Assembly (NCBI GenBank): GCA_033961575.1
Contig: CM066735.1
Location: forward strand, 86,555,449 to 86,619,448
From: Aselliscus stoliczkanus
Lineage: Eukaryota; Chordata; Mammalia; Chiroptera; Hipposideridae
Reading direction: 5' to 3'
DNA: 64,000 bases
Shown here: positions 25,370 to 36,983 of the stretch, one piece after another
Numbering within the stretch: position 1 is the first letter of the stretch
Layout of the letters: every line of letters starts with the position of its first letter
The notes under the pieces: generated by a model
Told to the model about the DNA's origin: nothing
Database searches by the model: none
What the model saw: the letters and a program-made list of their open reading frames with translations, nothing else
Made by a program: the position numbers and the translations under genes

Positions 25370-27017
25370 GACAGAGCTATTGCTAGAGTAAGATGTATGA
25401 GAAATGACACATCCAAAAATAGTGCTGAATCTATGCTAGGGTGGATAAGGTAGTGAAAAAATTTTCGAAGGTCCTAAGTAATAGTTGAAATAAAGACATA
25501 TACGAAAACATCTTCCATTCCCCTCACAGCTCTAGAAAACTGCAGAGTCTTATACACTTTGACATCTGGCAAAATATACAGATGTTGCCAGATGTGCATT
25601 CCTTTTGGCCACAATGAGATGATGCTTAACCTTCGGGTGAGGACTAAGCTAGCATTAGTGCTCTATAGATGAACACATTATTTTTTTTAGAAGGTAGTTG
25701 TTTCCTGGTAGAAAGTCTACTCTCCAGAACTTGGCAGGACATCTTCCCTTTTCCTGTGTTGGCTCAGTCTGTGCTATACATTGGTTTGGCAGCATATATT
25801 GAATTTTACCTCATGACTTGGACAGGAAAGTGTATCTTGGATTTGTTGTATGTTGGTATGATTTACAGAACAGAGACCAGATGAACTCAGGAAGCCCCCA
25901 AGGTGAGGAAATAAGAGTAAAGAGAGGGATTTACAAAATATGGTCTGACGTTCTGCTATAGTAAGCCACATATATCTTATTCCTTAAATATAAAGCAAAG
26001 TATCAAAACATTAGGAGCAACACGGAATGTTCCTTATTTAAAAAAAAAATGGAGAAAGCTCAAATATGAAAACCAGGTGCTGTGATCCTTTGAGTCCAGG
26101 AAATGGATGCCTGTGCATTTAGCTCCCTGGTCATTAATATGTGCTGCCTTATTTACATTTAGCTTTTAAAAGAGTTAAAATGTAGCATTGCTTCTTCTTC
26201 ATACAAGAAATGCATTCAATAATAATAAGGATAATGGTAATAATCATGGATTACATGTCATACTTAAAAAAATTGTTTCCACATGTGAAACTCTCTCATT
26301 GGCTCCCCACCCCGAACCCTGAATATAGTTAAATATAGTGACAGAAAAGGAAACAAAGGCACAGATGTGATCATACCCAAAAGAGTACACCAGAGATTGT
26401 GTCACACAGCTTTCAGTCTAGGGATCCTTCTCTTCCTCACACTACCATGAATATACTACTACTGAAATCTCTCTATCTTGTACTTCTATAGAGCTAGAAA
26501 ATCTGGAAGAACTAGATGAAGGTAAATGGAATCATTAACCTTCAGTCTAGATTCTAATGGGATATATAATATTTTTCACTTGGGACTGATGTAATATTGT
26601 TCTACAAAATGGGAAATCTAGCAAGTAGAAAAAATAGAGTTTGAATATTTTGGGAAGACATTTTCCACTAAAGAAGAAGAGAATGGTCTAGTTATTTAAC
26701 ATAAAAAATATCTGCCACCCTTGCTATCTATCTGTATATCTCCATCTATCACTAGAAAGCTACCTTCCTATTTCAAATATATTGCTTTGAGTCAGCACTT
26801 GACCATGATACTGAAATTCACCCCCAAAGCACACCAAATGGCATTTGAAGAAAATAAAGCGTAATAGAAGGAAAAGGAAAACAGAAAGGCTTTCTTCCTA
26901 TAGTGAATTCAGTTGTTCAGAGCTCAGAGTTCCTGAATGAAGTAGAAATTCTCTATTCATAACAAATAGTAGACATCAACTTGAGAGACTGACTGCTATG
27001 ACTACTATTTCCAAGAA

Positions 27018-27060
27018 AGTTTATCTATCTACTTATCTATTATCTCTCTCTATAGATATC

Positions 27061-27103
<43 letters not shown>

Positions 27104-27125
27104 ATCTATCTATCTATTATCTCCA
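27018..27125. repeat. (ATCT)n microsatellite
   Basis: Imperfect ATCT units from 27018 with a pure core at about 27061-27102, only about 215 bases downstream of the 51-nt RBMS3 exon in RNA direction, where it reads (AGAU)n. Confidence 0.93.
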
Positions 27126-27338
27126 TTTCTATCTTTATCATCTCTGCCTCTTTATGTCTATATGTCTCTAATGTACATGCTTTTGTAGAATTTCAGGAAC
27201 AGCTTTTTATCTGGAAAATATGGCTGCCTGAAGAGGTATGGAATATAACAAAAGCTTTACCCCAAAGCTTCTATGCATTACAAAAGCTTGCACTTGGATA
27301 ATAGAAATATTTAGCCTCAGGTGACTGAGAACACTTAC

Positions 27339-27389
27339 TGTTGGTTGCATAACGTATGGCGGATGAGGCATCCATGAAGTACTCTGGAC
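27339..27389 (-). CDS. RBMS3: RBMS3 coding exon, 51 nt, likely cassette exon
   Basis: Seventeen complete codons encode VQSTSWMPHPPYVMQPT, directly continuing the STYQ end of the exon at 29649-29745. The donor is ACA|GTAAGT. The acceptor GATGCATAG has a weak pyrimidine tract, interrupted by purines. Both ends are in phase 0 and the length is divisible by three, so skipping it would remove 17 residues without a frameshift. Known from memory: human RBMS3 isoforms of about 437 and 420 residues differ by 17 residues, which would fit skipping of this exon. The next downstream exon, expected to begin with Gly-Ala-Val-Ile, was not found between 1 and 27338. Confidence 0.92.
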
Positions 27390-29648
27390 CTATGCATCAA
27401 ACAGCATTTATTAGCACAAAGCAATCACAGAGAGAACTTGGTTCTTGCGTTCAGTGGAGTCACACTAGGTCATAAGAAAGTGGAGTCCATCTGACTTTTT
27501 AGCTAATTAGTGCTCAAAACTAAGGACACAAATGATATTCTTGGACTTGGTTAATTTGGTCCCTGAAACATAATAAAATGTAAAGCAAATTCCTACTTCA
27601 CTAGAGTTGGCTACAGTAGTGCCCACATGGACCAGGTGGGGCTCTGGAGCATATGTTGTGGATGGTGTTGGAGACTAACGTATTAGGAGGCCTCAAGGAT
27701 TTCCTATTTAGAGGTCAACTTCCAGGGATACCCAGGCAAAGAACAAAGGAAGCAAGAGTTGACTGCTAAGACTTCCTCTTTCTCTGTCATTTGTTCTAAT
27801 TTTCAAGTGATGCCCATCTTGGAAATAAGTCCAAGTGGTAAAAGTTGGGGTAAGAATTAAAGAGATCAACCAAAAATCTTGGGGAATACTTTGGGATAAA
27901 CTCAAGGTAAGCAAGTTTGTGATTTTTTTTCTCTTATAGTAATTGGTATGGTAGCTAAAAATGAGATTTGAGCCAACCAATGGTTCTGAAATGTGTCTTG
28001 TCAGCCAAATGAGACAGTTAGTTAGCTTTAAGAGCCAATTGTCATATAGAGAACATTGAATATTTTGTTTTTGATTTACTCATACAAGCAAAATTGCCAA
28101 TGTACTTTATATTTTAAAAAAGGAGGCAGGGAAGAAGTGGTGAAAGGCAAGAATCAGCAACATAGGAAATTGCTCTAATTCCTTTTTTGAGAAAAGAGAA
28201 ATGGGGTTAAATTCCACTTATGAGCTCTCCCAAGTGAAATCATTTTTCTGTGGATATTTTATTCATGTCACCAAAGTGTTCTATACTGAGGCTCAATGGG
28301 TGGTCTTGGCTGAAACAGAGGCCAAGATTAGGGGAAAAAAAAATGGGTAAAAAAAGCAAAACACACATTACAACCAGGCAGGCCTGCAGGAAAAACAAAA
28401 CTGAATAGCACCTGCACATAGTCTCATGGGTCCCAAAGAAAGGCAATTAAGAAGTCGGCCATTTTGAGACTCTATAATGCAATTCACACGAAAAGTAATT
28501 TCTGTTCACCCACCGACATGTATCAAGAATCTAAGTGCAGAAAAAGAATGAAATGATCTGCTTCTGGAGGGATCAGTTCAGGAAAAATGTACATAGTCTC
28601 AAGTTTGATGCTCTGACAACTGGGACATTCTGAAATGAAGTATGTAGTGGCTGAATAAGGTGACACTTAACTGAATTAGTAGCAGTCAGCAACATTACAG
28701 TTTTACCCGTTGTAAAACATCCACCCCCACCATCTGCAAAATATAGAGAAACACATGGCATGCACACACTTGCACTCTCTCTCACGCTTTCTCTTTCTCT
28801 CTTGAAAGTTGTAAAAAATGATACTAGATACTCTTGATACTCTCTAGCATTTATAGCAATTCCTAATTATAATTAGAAGAATTCTAAGAACACTATGAGG
28901 TAAAGAGAAGTCAGGACTAATATCACATATTTGATAATGCAAAGAAATAAGATAAGAGGTATTTTTTGAGGAGAAGTATGACTATTTCAATCCACTTGTG
29001 TATCTAGAATTAACTGGCTACAACTGGTTTAGGACACACAGGGAGTTTCAGGTTTTCTTGTGTTTCAACATGTGGAATCCCTCACGTCTCTTTTGGCCTC
29101 TTTGGAACTGACCATGGGTATGAGCAGAAAGTAGGAATAACTTTTTACCTCTTCGATAATCTTCCTTAGTTTCTCAGGAAAACAATGACATCTATCCACA
29201 TAGCTTTACATGGATAGCACAGGACATCTGTGACCCAATGAGATGACAATGATACGATATGTTGGAGTGTAAGTAAGTGCAGGGAATGCTAGCAATGTGC
29301 TTTTAGAAAAGACACAACAGGAAATGTGACAACCAAAATAATAGACAACAAACAAACTAATTTCTTAGTGGTAAGAAAGCTGTGGTAAAGTTGGCTGGAA
29401 AGTAGCATAATCATGAGAACTCAGCAGGAACAATGAAAGGCATGGTGGATTTTATTACTCAGTGAAATAGATGCAAACAAGCCCTTGAAGGTATAAGCTA
29501 ATTGATAACTTGAGTATTATTACATTAAGAGGTGACTAAAATGTCTTAGGACAATTAAAACAAAAATTCTACTGTGTCCCTTTCACCTTTGTGTAGTCGA
29601 TTACTGGCAAGAAAGATCTGTCCAGAGGTGCAGGTAAATCGGACATAC
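27390..29648 (-). other. RBMS3 intron, 2.3 kb
   Basis: The shortest intron in the window, between the 97-nt exon and the 51-nt candidate cassette exon. I recognise no SINE, LINE or DNA transposon in it, unlike all the other introns here, although parts such as 28000-28200 could be very old repeats. The acceptor side lacks a strong pyrimidine tract; a possible branch-point sequence GTGCTAATAA lies 19-28 bases before the exon. No open frame in it looks coding. Confidence 0.7.
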
Positions 29649-29745
29649 CTGGTATGTGGAGACAGGGGAAGCAGCAATGAATGGCGTGATAGATGTCTGT
29701 GGGATCATGCGGTTGGTTGCAATACTGTACGGTGAAGAATAAAAT
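29649..29745 (-). CDS. RBMS3: RBMS3 coding exon: C-terminal Ser/Thr/Pro-rich region
   Basis: This 97-nt exon supplies one base to finish the Gly codon from the previous exon and then 32 codons. They begin [18 protein letters not shown] and end [14 protein letters not shown]. The acceptor is TTTTCTGTTTGCAG and the donor [20 protein letters not shown] points to RBMS3; RBMS1 as I recall it has a shorter YIASPVSAYQ form here. The segment has no folded domain I can name; in the family this is a low-complexity tail rich in Ser, Thr, Pro and Gln. An overlapping 99-codon minus-strand frame is in the wrong phase and is not the coding frame. Confidence 0.94.
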
Positions 29746-30786
29746 CTGCAAACAGAAAACAACACAAAAAGAAGATTCATCAAGCTGCTGCATGCCGAGC
29801 TGCTCATCAAATGCTACCAAGCACCTCTGGGGAAGACAGAGTTCTTCTCCCTCATGTTTTTCCACCAACTTTTAAGAGGAGCATCCAGGAGATTTAGGGT
29901 ATTTGATTCCACTAAGAGAAATAAATCCATCTGAACAAAAATGACAACTTTCAGTCATCTTATAAAATTGGTTGCACAAAATCTCTCTGATGTCAGGTGA
30001 GTGTAATAGAATGTTGAACCCACAGCGGGGAGAAAAGCCACAGGCACTATTTTAATTATTATTATTTTTTGGTGGTTGTTGTGTTTTGTTTGTTTTTAAT
30101 TTTTTAAATTTTAATGTTTGTATAGAGGCAGTGCCATTCCAAAACTCTTTTGAAGAAAAGCAAAATGACAATACTGAGCTTTATAAAGGTGGCTGATGTT
30201 ACACATATACACATTTCACCTATCTCTTCATTCAGGAAATACAATCAGCTTCCAAGGGAGCCCTGAATAGCTTGTGCGAGGCATGAGTCCATACTCGCAC
30301 ACATAAACTAAGCTAAATAGTTTCTCCAGGAAAAGAGCATAAAGCAGGCAACTTTTGTGTCTAGGTGGGGATAGGACTATTTTCTGGATTCAGTCATGGC
30401 ATTGGGGGTGATTCTGGACTTATATGAAATACTCCTGAAAAAGGAAGTGCGTTTTCTAGCCCTCCAGGCCTGTTCTTTGAACAACTGTAGAATGATACTT
30501 AGCAAGATCAGGGTTTCGCAAAGCACAGGAGGATGATCCTTCTAGAGTGCTATTAAATGGTAGCTTCTAGATACTGAAATCAGTGACACACCCATCTTTG
30601 CTCAGGTGATACCCTAGAGTTCACAGGCTACCTAATATTCACATTCCTGAGCTGGATTCTCAGTCATGTTTCTTTCTTCATGTCTCACTGGTACGTGAAA
30701 GGCTGGAGTGGCCAGCCACAGGAAAGTCATAGCCAGGTTGCCTGCAATGCAGTGCTGCACTGATGTGAGGCTAGATTGGGAAAATA

Positions 30787-30872
30787 TGGGGTGTCGGAAA
30801 AGTCATGACACATTTTTTCTGTTTGTTTTTTTTTTGTTGCAACAATGCATCATGACTTTTCCGACAACCCAA
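30787..30872. mobile_element. 86-bp mariner-type MITE
   Basis: Terminal inverted repeats GGGGTGTCGGAAAAGTCATG on the left and its near complement CATGACTTTTCCGACAACCC on the right, differing by about one position plus an indel at the outer end. TA dinucleotides flank it (30785-30786 and 30873-30874), as expected of Tc1/mariner elements. The 40-base centre is T-rich and carries no coding sequence. It is a non-autonomous element; the helper transposase is not in this window. Confidence 0.88.
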
Positions 30873-31309
30873 TATGTATCAGGGATAATGGAATAATTAT
30901 TTCACTTTCACGTACTGTTTGTAAAAGTTAACTACTACTTTGTATTTTAGTTTTCAAAATAGTATGACTGAGATTGGAGTTTTGGGCATAAAAGTTTCAT
31001 TACCCCTTAGGAGTCACTGATATTTGGACTAGAGGATCTCATGGGTTACCTTTCAAAAGAGGCATTTCATAAGACTCCCATGGAATATAAAAGGGCTGGA
31101 TTTCAAGGTTGCCAGGATTCTAGGAGTAAATTCTTCAAGCTTATATTCTATAAAAGTCTCCAAGCAAGTACTGGGAAACTAAAGTCTCAAATTTACTTTA
31201 TCTAACTCTCATCAGAGCTAAAAAAAATATAGCTGAAAAAATTACTCAATTACACATTATATCCTTACCATTCATACCCACCAGACCTCTAAATTTATAG
31301 TTGTGCAGT

Positions 31310-32045
31310 TTGGAAAAAAAACCCAAAAAACTATTGACTATACATCTACTAGAATGGCCTTTTATTTTTTTTTAAATGACAATACTAGTGCTGGCAAGGA
31401 TTCAGAGAAATTGAAACTCTCATTCATTGCTGGTGGAGATGCAGAATGGTACATCTATTGTGGAAAACAGCTTGGCAATTTCTTAAAAAGTTAAACATTC
31501 ACATAATATATAACTCAATAACAGCACTGGTACATATTAACTAAAGATAAATGAAAAGGTATGCTACACACAAAAAAAACTTATGCAAATGTTTATAGCA
31601 CATTTATCGATACTTGCCGAAGACTGGAAACAAGCCAAATATCCTCCAATTGCGCCAATAAACAAACTGTGGTATACTCATATAATGGAACACTACTCAG
31701 TAATAAAAAGGCAAGAACTACTGGTACATTTAACATGATGAACTCAAGTGAATTACGCCAAATGAAAGAAGTCAAACACAAAAGACTCTATATTCTGATA
31801 ATTATATATCACAATATAGAAAATGCAAAACTATAAAGACAGAAAAAAGATCAGTGGATGCCAAAGTGTGGTTTAGGGGAAGGGTTGACTACAGTGACAC
31901 ATGAGGGAACATGATGTAACTGGTCTATATCTTGATTATTTGGTGGTTACATGACTATGTGCTTGTCAGAGAATTGTACACTATAAATAGTGAATATATA
32001 TTTTATGTAAATTACAGCTAATACACCTGACATTTAAAATAAGTC
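31310..32045 (+). mobile_element. L1 ORF2 3' end and 3' UTR fragment
   Basis: Contains TCATTCATTGCTGGTGGAGA, AAACTGTGGTATACTCATAT, AATGGAACACTACTCAGTAA and ACATTTAACATGATGAACTC, the usual succession at the end of L1 ORF2, then a 3' UTR ending near 32040. Open frames of 60-90 codons are leftovers of ORF2, not genes. Confidence 0.85.
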
Positions 32046-32164
32046 ATTTACTATGTAAGAAAACATCCATCCTTCTACTTAAAAAAAATTATTAAACATT
32101 TACTACATGTACCAAAGAAGGGTAAAACTCTAAAACATTTCATGGAGTTTCTCTATTTAGCCAC

Positions 32165-32460
32165 TTAAATCGTATCTCCTCTGTACATTAATCAGCCTAA
32201 AACCCTTCCATTAGCTTTCCATTGCAATGACAACAAAATTTGAATTCCTGGTATTGGCCAGCACAATCAGGCTATTGCCCATCTCTCTAATATTTTCTCC
32301 TACCCCTATCTTCCTAGCCAATTTGGATCCAGCCATCCAGCCTTCCAGCCACACAGACATTTTGTCATATGGTCCTGTCATTCTCACTCCTACCTTGGGT
32401 CACTGAACTTACAATGCTCTCTACTTAGAATGCTCGTTTCTCTAAATTTCCTTGAGGCTA
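32165..32460 (+). repeat. L2 fragment
   Basis: CTAAAACCCTTCCATTAGCT, TTCCATTGCAATGACAACAA and CTCTCTACTTAGAATGCTCG fit the L2 ORF2 3' region in forward orientation. The SINE at 32462 follows at once. Confidence 0.7.
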
Positions 32461-32461
32461 T

Positions 32462-32581
32462 TTCTTTTCTTTCTTTTCTTTTTTTTTTTTTTTGAGGGCA
32501 GTGTCACTGGCCCTCATATGTGGGACCGAACTAGGGCCGCTGGCTTCCCAAGCCAGTGCTTAACTACCACGCCACTCAGCC
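32462..32581 (-). mobile_element. Short tRNA-derived SINE
   Basis: On the minus strand GGCTGAGTGGCGTGGTAGTT, then the GGCTTGGGAAGCCAGC-type core, GGGCCAGTGACACTGCCCTC and a long A tail (poly-T at 32471-32493 on the plus strand). Same subfamily as 2395, 54525 and 55310. No convincing target-site duplication was found. It lies at the end of an L2-like stretch. Confidence 0.85.
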
Positions 32582-33631
32582 TTCAGAAAGTCTTATTTGG
32601 GGCTCATAATGACATGACAGGCACCCATGGCTAATCCACAAAACAGTCCATCTCATTCACCATGCAAAGGTTAACTTCTGTGAGAAACCCAGTTTCAGTT
32701 TCTTTTACCAAGGGAGAACATTTTGCATCACAGTTTAGCATGGCTGGTTTACCCTGCAAAATGTACCAGTTGGAGTATTAAAAATGAAAGCAATCAGATT
32801 GGATTGACAGGCAGAGTCTACAGAAAATTCTATGGGGAAAACAGAGCAAAAACATAAAGAAACTAGTCAAGGAAACTGATCCGAATAAAGGAAACCATTG
32901 GGGTTAAATTTAATGATTCTTGTTCTACCTGCTCTAATCCTATCCATCAAAGAAGAATTATGTTTCATACTTCCCAGCGAGTTCCAATATGGCCATTCAA
33001 GGGAGAGAATCATTTAGAAAGGAAAACAGACTGGGAAGAATAGACTCAGCACTGCCTTCATCCTCTAATTCTGGTATTCTGAAATAAGCTCTTCCTAAAT
33101 CCAAACATAAGCCAGATAAATTCACAGGAAACCCTTGTTTAAGCCATGACAAGAGAGGTTGCTATTGCATCTAAGGCTTAGAGGTACAGTATCTAAAGAA
33201 AATATACAGGACTAGACTCCAAAATAAACCCTGCAGAGTGAGTTTCCCAATCTCTTCACTTTTTCTTAGTCCCTGCCATGTATCTGTCATGGTTTAAAAT
33301 GAGTTTCACATGACTGTCACATTAAAAAAAAAAAAAATCCAAATAAAATACTTGAAGCATAGGTGTCGTGTTCTTGCGGAACAGGAAAGAGAAAATTGAC
33401 AGACCTTGCTAGCCATAATAGCAAACTAAGGTAATTCTAAACATGTCATTCTATGCGTCTGTATCTAGTAATATACGCATTACGCTTTGCAAATTTTTGC
33501 CTAGAAACTGGGAATGAGTCCTTTAACAAACTATCATCCCGGGAATAGTTTCCTCCCTTAAGGGATAGTTTTTGCCCAAATTCATATAACATTATGTATG
33601 TGTATGAAAAGCATTCCTTTTATATTTTGCT

Positions 33632-33858
33632 CAGTGGTTCTAAATTAGAAGTGATTTTGCTCCCCAGGGGCATTTGGCAGGCTCAAGAGAAATTTTTGGT
33701 TGTCACACTTAGGTGGGGGGGCGGGCGGGGCGCTGCTACTGACATCTGGTGGGTAAAGGCCTCCGGTGCTGCCAAATATCCTACAATGCACAGGACAGCT
33801 CCCGCACACAAACTTATTTGATCCCAAATGTCAGTAGTGTTGAGGTTGAGATAGCTTG
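33632..33858 (+). mobile_element. Non-autonomous hAT-Charlie element
   Basis: Begins CAGTGGTTCTAAATTAGAAG and contains CCCCAGGGGCATTTGGCAG, TTTTTGGTTGTCACA and CCTACAATGCACAGGACAGC, then TGTTGAGGTTGAGATAG at the right end. These are hallmarks of a common mammalian non-autonomous hAT family. A GGGGGGGCGGGCGG run at about 33715-33729 is an internal expansion. Coding frames in both directions are spurious. Confidence 0.85.
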
Positions 33859-36569
33859 CCTTAGGAATATGAACTAGTACCCTCTGGAGGGGGTGTCACA
33901 TAAACCAAATGCCAAATAAATGAACTGAGTGTGGTCTACCTATGGACTCTAAGATGGCCTTTCAAAAACTTAATATGTTTAAGGAATGCAAAGAATCCCT
34001 TGGCTCTCTGTCATTTAAAGCAAGTGGCCCCCCAGAAGTCCAGAAAATGCAAGTCTAGGCCCCTAATAGGACATTAGTTTGCCTGCAGAACAGAAAACTT
34101 CAGGGGGTTTGGCCGTCAGTAGTAATATGGTGAAGTCTCATTTCACTAACAATAAAAATCCCATGGATATACCCATACCTCCAGGGTGGGCTGGTTACTT
34201 ACTGTAGAAAACCACACATGATCCTATCTGCACACTGAAATAAACAGCACTGGCTTGCCCCCCTGTCCACAGACAATATTGTTAGTCAGAACCATGAGTA
34301 CTATCCTCAGGGTAGCGCTCTAGCATATGATCAATAAGTTATTGGTCATTTTTATTGTAATACCAATGTATCCTTCACTTGAGATTCCTTTGCTATTGTA
34401 ATAAGGTTTCTGTATCACTTAATACCAAATGCCCTGTATAAACCAGCTGGCAAACTGATGCCATACAAAACATTCTTTTTCCTATCTCTCCCAAGAATAT
34501 ATTTTATTCAAATAAAACAATCCAAGAGGCTTGTACACAGCAGCCCTTAGTAAAAAAGCACAGGAAAGATGAGTTTTTCAATATAGGGATGGATTATTTC
34601 TCACTTCCCACACTCATATTTGAAAGTGATGGAATTTCATACAGGACTGCTGAAAAAAGCAATTGGGAAATAATAATATGAAATTATAGAGTTATGCCAG
34701 ATAGCTTTGAAAGAAGAATGGACATTTTTATTCTCATAAGTTCACCTATTGTAAAAAAGTATTACGGTTTTTACTTTTCCTTTGTGACCCAGGCACTTCT
34801 TCACTGTAACCTTCAAAGCCTTAAACAGAAATGACATTGAACTAATATTTTTAAAGTGATATTTTGAATAGATTCAAGCAGATGACAAAACTGACATCTA
34901 TTGTCAGACAAACAGCACAGATTCACCACAGTCTGCATTTACAAACGTTTGTTCTTCATTAACTGAAAACCGAGCTAAATGTGGGAGTATTTATTTCCGT
35001 TACATGTGGCTGTATTAATGTGGATGTGATGCAATGCAGAACATTTAACTCATCACATAGTTTGTGGAGCTATTAGCTACAACCCAGCCATGTATGTGTA
35101 CTTGTTAATGAGACTTAGAAAAGCCTATGGCTTAGTATACAGCTAGCTTCTGGATACCACAGGATCATCAAACATGTTTTCACCTAGGACATGGGACATC
35201 TCCAAGAGGAAAGGATAGAGCCAGTGTTCCATCGAGAAGCTTTCTCATCCCCCATTAGAATGCAACTGCCTCCCCTCTGGTGTCCTATGGCCTTGATTTT
35301 TTTTTCCTTTTGGAAAAGAAAGTCCCTATCACTTCATTGGCTTTCCCCAGTGAACAACTCTGACCATTTATTGTGTAATCTTTCAGGAATATTTTAAACA
35401 TTTGCAAGTTAATCTATACCTAAATCTCACAGTACGTTGTTCTTGTATTGCAATACTGTTTGCATAGTATGTATCTCATACTAGGTTTGTGTACATGTCT
35501 ATTGTCCCTAGATGATGTGAAAATGTTGTTTTTCAAATATGTATAACCAAAATAATTTTACATAGTGCAATAGATAGGTATCAAAAGCAAAAAAAAACAA
35601 ACAGTTTGTTCACCTGAATTGAGTCAGCATGAACCAGTCTTTAACAATATTAACTGGATTAGAGAGAGTTGCAACTATATCTTTTGATACCATTTGTTCT
35701 ATGTAAAATGGGACCAGTTTCTTCCCTACAGTAATGAATGCTTCTCTTTCTGTGAAGTCACTGCTCTTTGAGGTATTTTGACTGCTACATCGAATACAGC
35801 AATATGAGCAGAATAAAATACTTTACTCTAGACATTCTAGATCCCTTAATATGCTAAATTATCTAAATCCACTTCCACATCTCTAAGATACACATGCTAA
35901 TGTTAACTTCAGGGATAGTATGTTGGGGAAATATTTGTGGTTATTTTGACATCTTGCAAGCAAAGAAATGATGATTCTACTAGTTCTCTTTTATTCAAAT
36001 GTTACCATATAAGGTAATAAAACCAAAGATAAATAAAACATTTTAAAAATCATCTATATGAAGTATCAAATGAATAAGATTAATTAGCTACAATCTTCCT
36101 ATATTTTCCAATATCATTATGTAACATTTCTGTCTTCTTGTCACCAAAAATACAACGGACAGTCTAAGGTTTCCAAAACTCCATCCTTAGCCCATGAGAA
36201 ACTCATGGGAAGTGTGGCTGTTTTGGATGAAACTGGAGGCTGTATTTTAGGAGAATCAGATTAAGGTGTTACATGGGGACAGAGTGAGTGGAAGGGGAAG
36301 GATTTTCCAAATGCCAACTTGCTGTAGCCAAGCAGATGTCATCAGTTACATTTCCTATTTCTGATCTGTCATTCACAATACTAGGTTAAATAATCTATAA
36401 AGATGAATAAGACATGGAACCTGCCTTTACTGAGTTAGCAGTCCAGCAGGGAAATAAATATGAATGCCAAAGGCTGCATGATAAAAAGACTCAAATGTAT
36501 CATGGGAACATCAAATATGGTACAACAGTGGCATCAATATTTATACTGATGATTACATTATATCAAATA

Positions 36570-36725
36570 GGGTTCCTTGAATCCTTACCAAGTCTTACAA
36601 AGAGGTATTATTACTTTTATTTCTATTTCACGAGGAGGAAGACAATCACTTGCACACACCTGATAAATGACAGAATTTGGATGCAGGCTGATTCTGGAGT
36701 CTGCATTCTTAACCACTGTTCATAC
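36570..36725 (-). repeat. MIR fragment
   Basis: GTATTATTACTTTTATTTCT, AATGACAGAATTTGGATGCA and CTGCATTCTTAACCACTGTT are the 3' and flanking parts of a reverse-complement MIR. Confidence 0.7.
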
Positions 36726-36857
36726 CGTTTCTCTTGTGGCTAATTGTGTAACTGACTGTCCCTAGCATGATGTGATGGAGTTCTTTAAATGAGAACTATA
36801 TGAACCATAAGAGAGAAAAAATGGAAGGAGAGCAGGTAGGAAAGTAAGGGGGTGGGG

Positions 36858-36904
36858 AAGAAAGAAAGAGAGAAATGAAGAAAGAGGAGAGGGAGAGAGA
36901 GAGG

Positions 36905-36980
<76 letters not shown>
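36858..36980. repeat. (GA)n tract, ~120 bp
   Basis: Purine tract of GA units with a near-perfect core at 36911-36978. RBMS3 pre-mRNA reads it as a long (CU)n pyrimidine tract, 7.1 kb upstream of the 29649 exon. A 77-codon Leu/Ser-only frame here is an artefact of the repeat. Confidence 0.95.

Positions 36981-36983
<3 letters not shown>

Larger units (their letters stand above)
1..27338 (-). other. RBMS3 intron (partial), downstream of the 27339 exon
   Basis: Partial intron running off the left edge. It holds the PLEK pseudogene, SINEs at 2395, 11842 and 25121, MIR and L2 fragments, the L1 cluster at 15.8-22.4 kb, and several microsatellites. Stretches with nothing I could assign: 1-1460, 2990-5060, 6200-11680, 13450-14850, 15110-15790, 22380-24480 and 25370-27010. 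22900-23520 has repeated TAAT-containing motifs and could include a conserved noncoding element. I searched by eye for further RBMS3 exons and found none. Confidence 0.7.

Noticed and set aside
29569..29868. 99-codon minus-strand frame over the 29649-29745 exon
   Set aside because: It is in a different phase from the spliced RBMS3 frame and reads through both splice sites.
34030..34520. LTR-like stretch with AATAAA and short pyrimidine-rich end
   Set aside because: No TG...CA termini, primer-binding site or flanking duplication could be found, so it is not called as an endogenous retroviral LTR.
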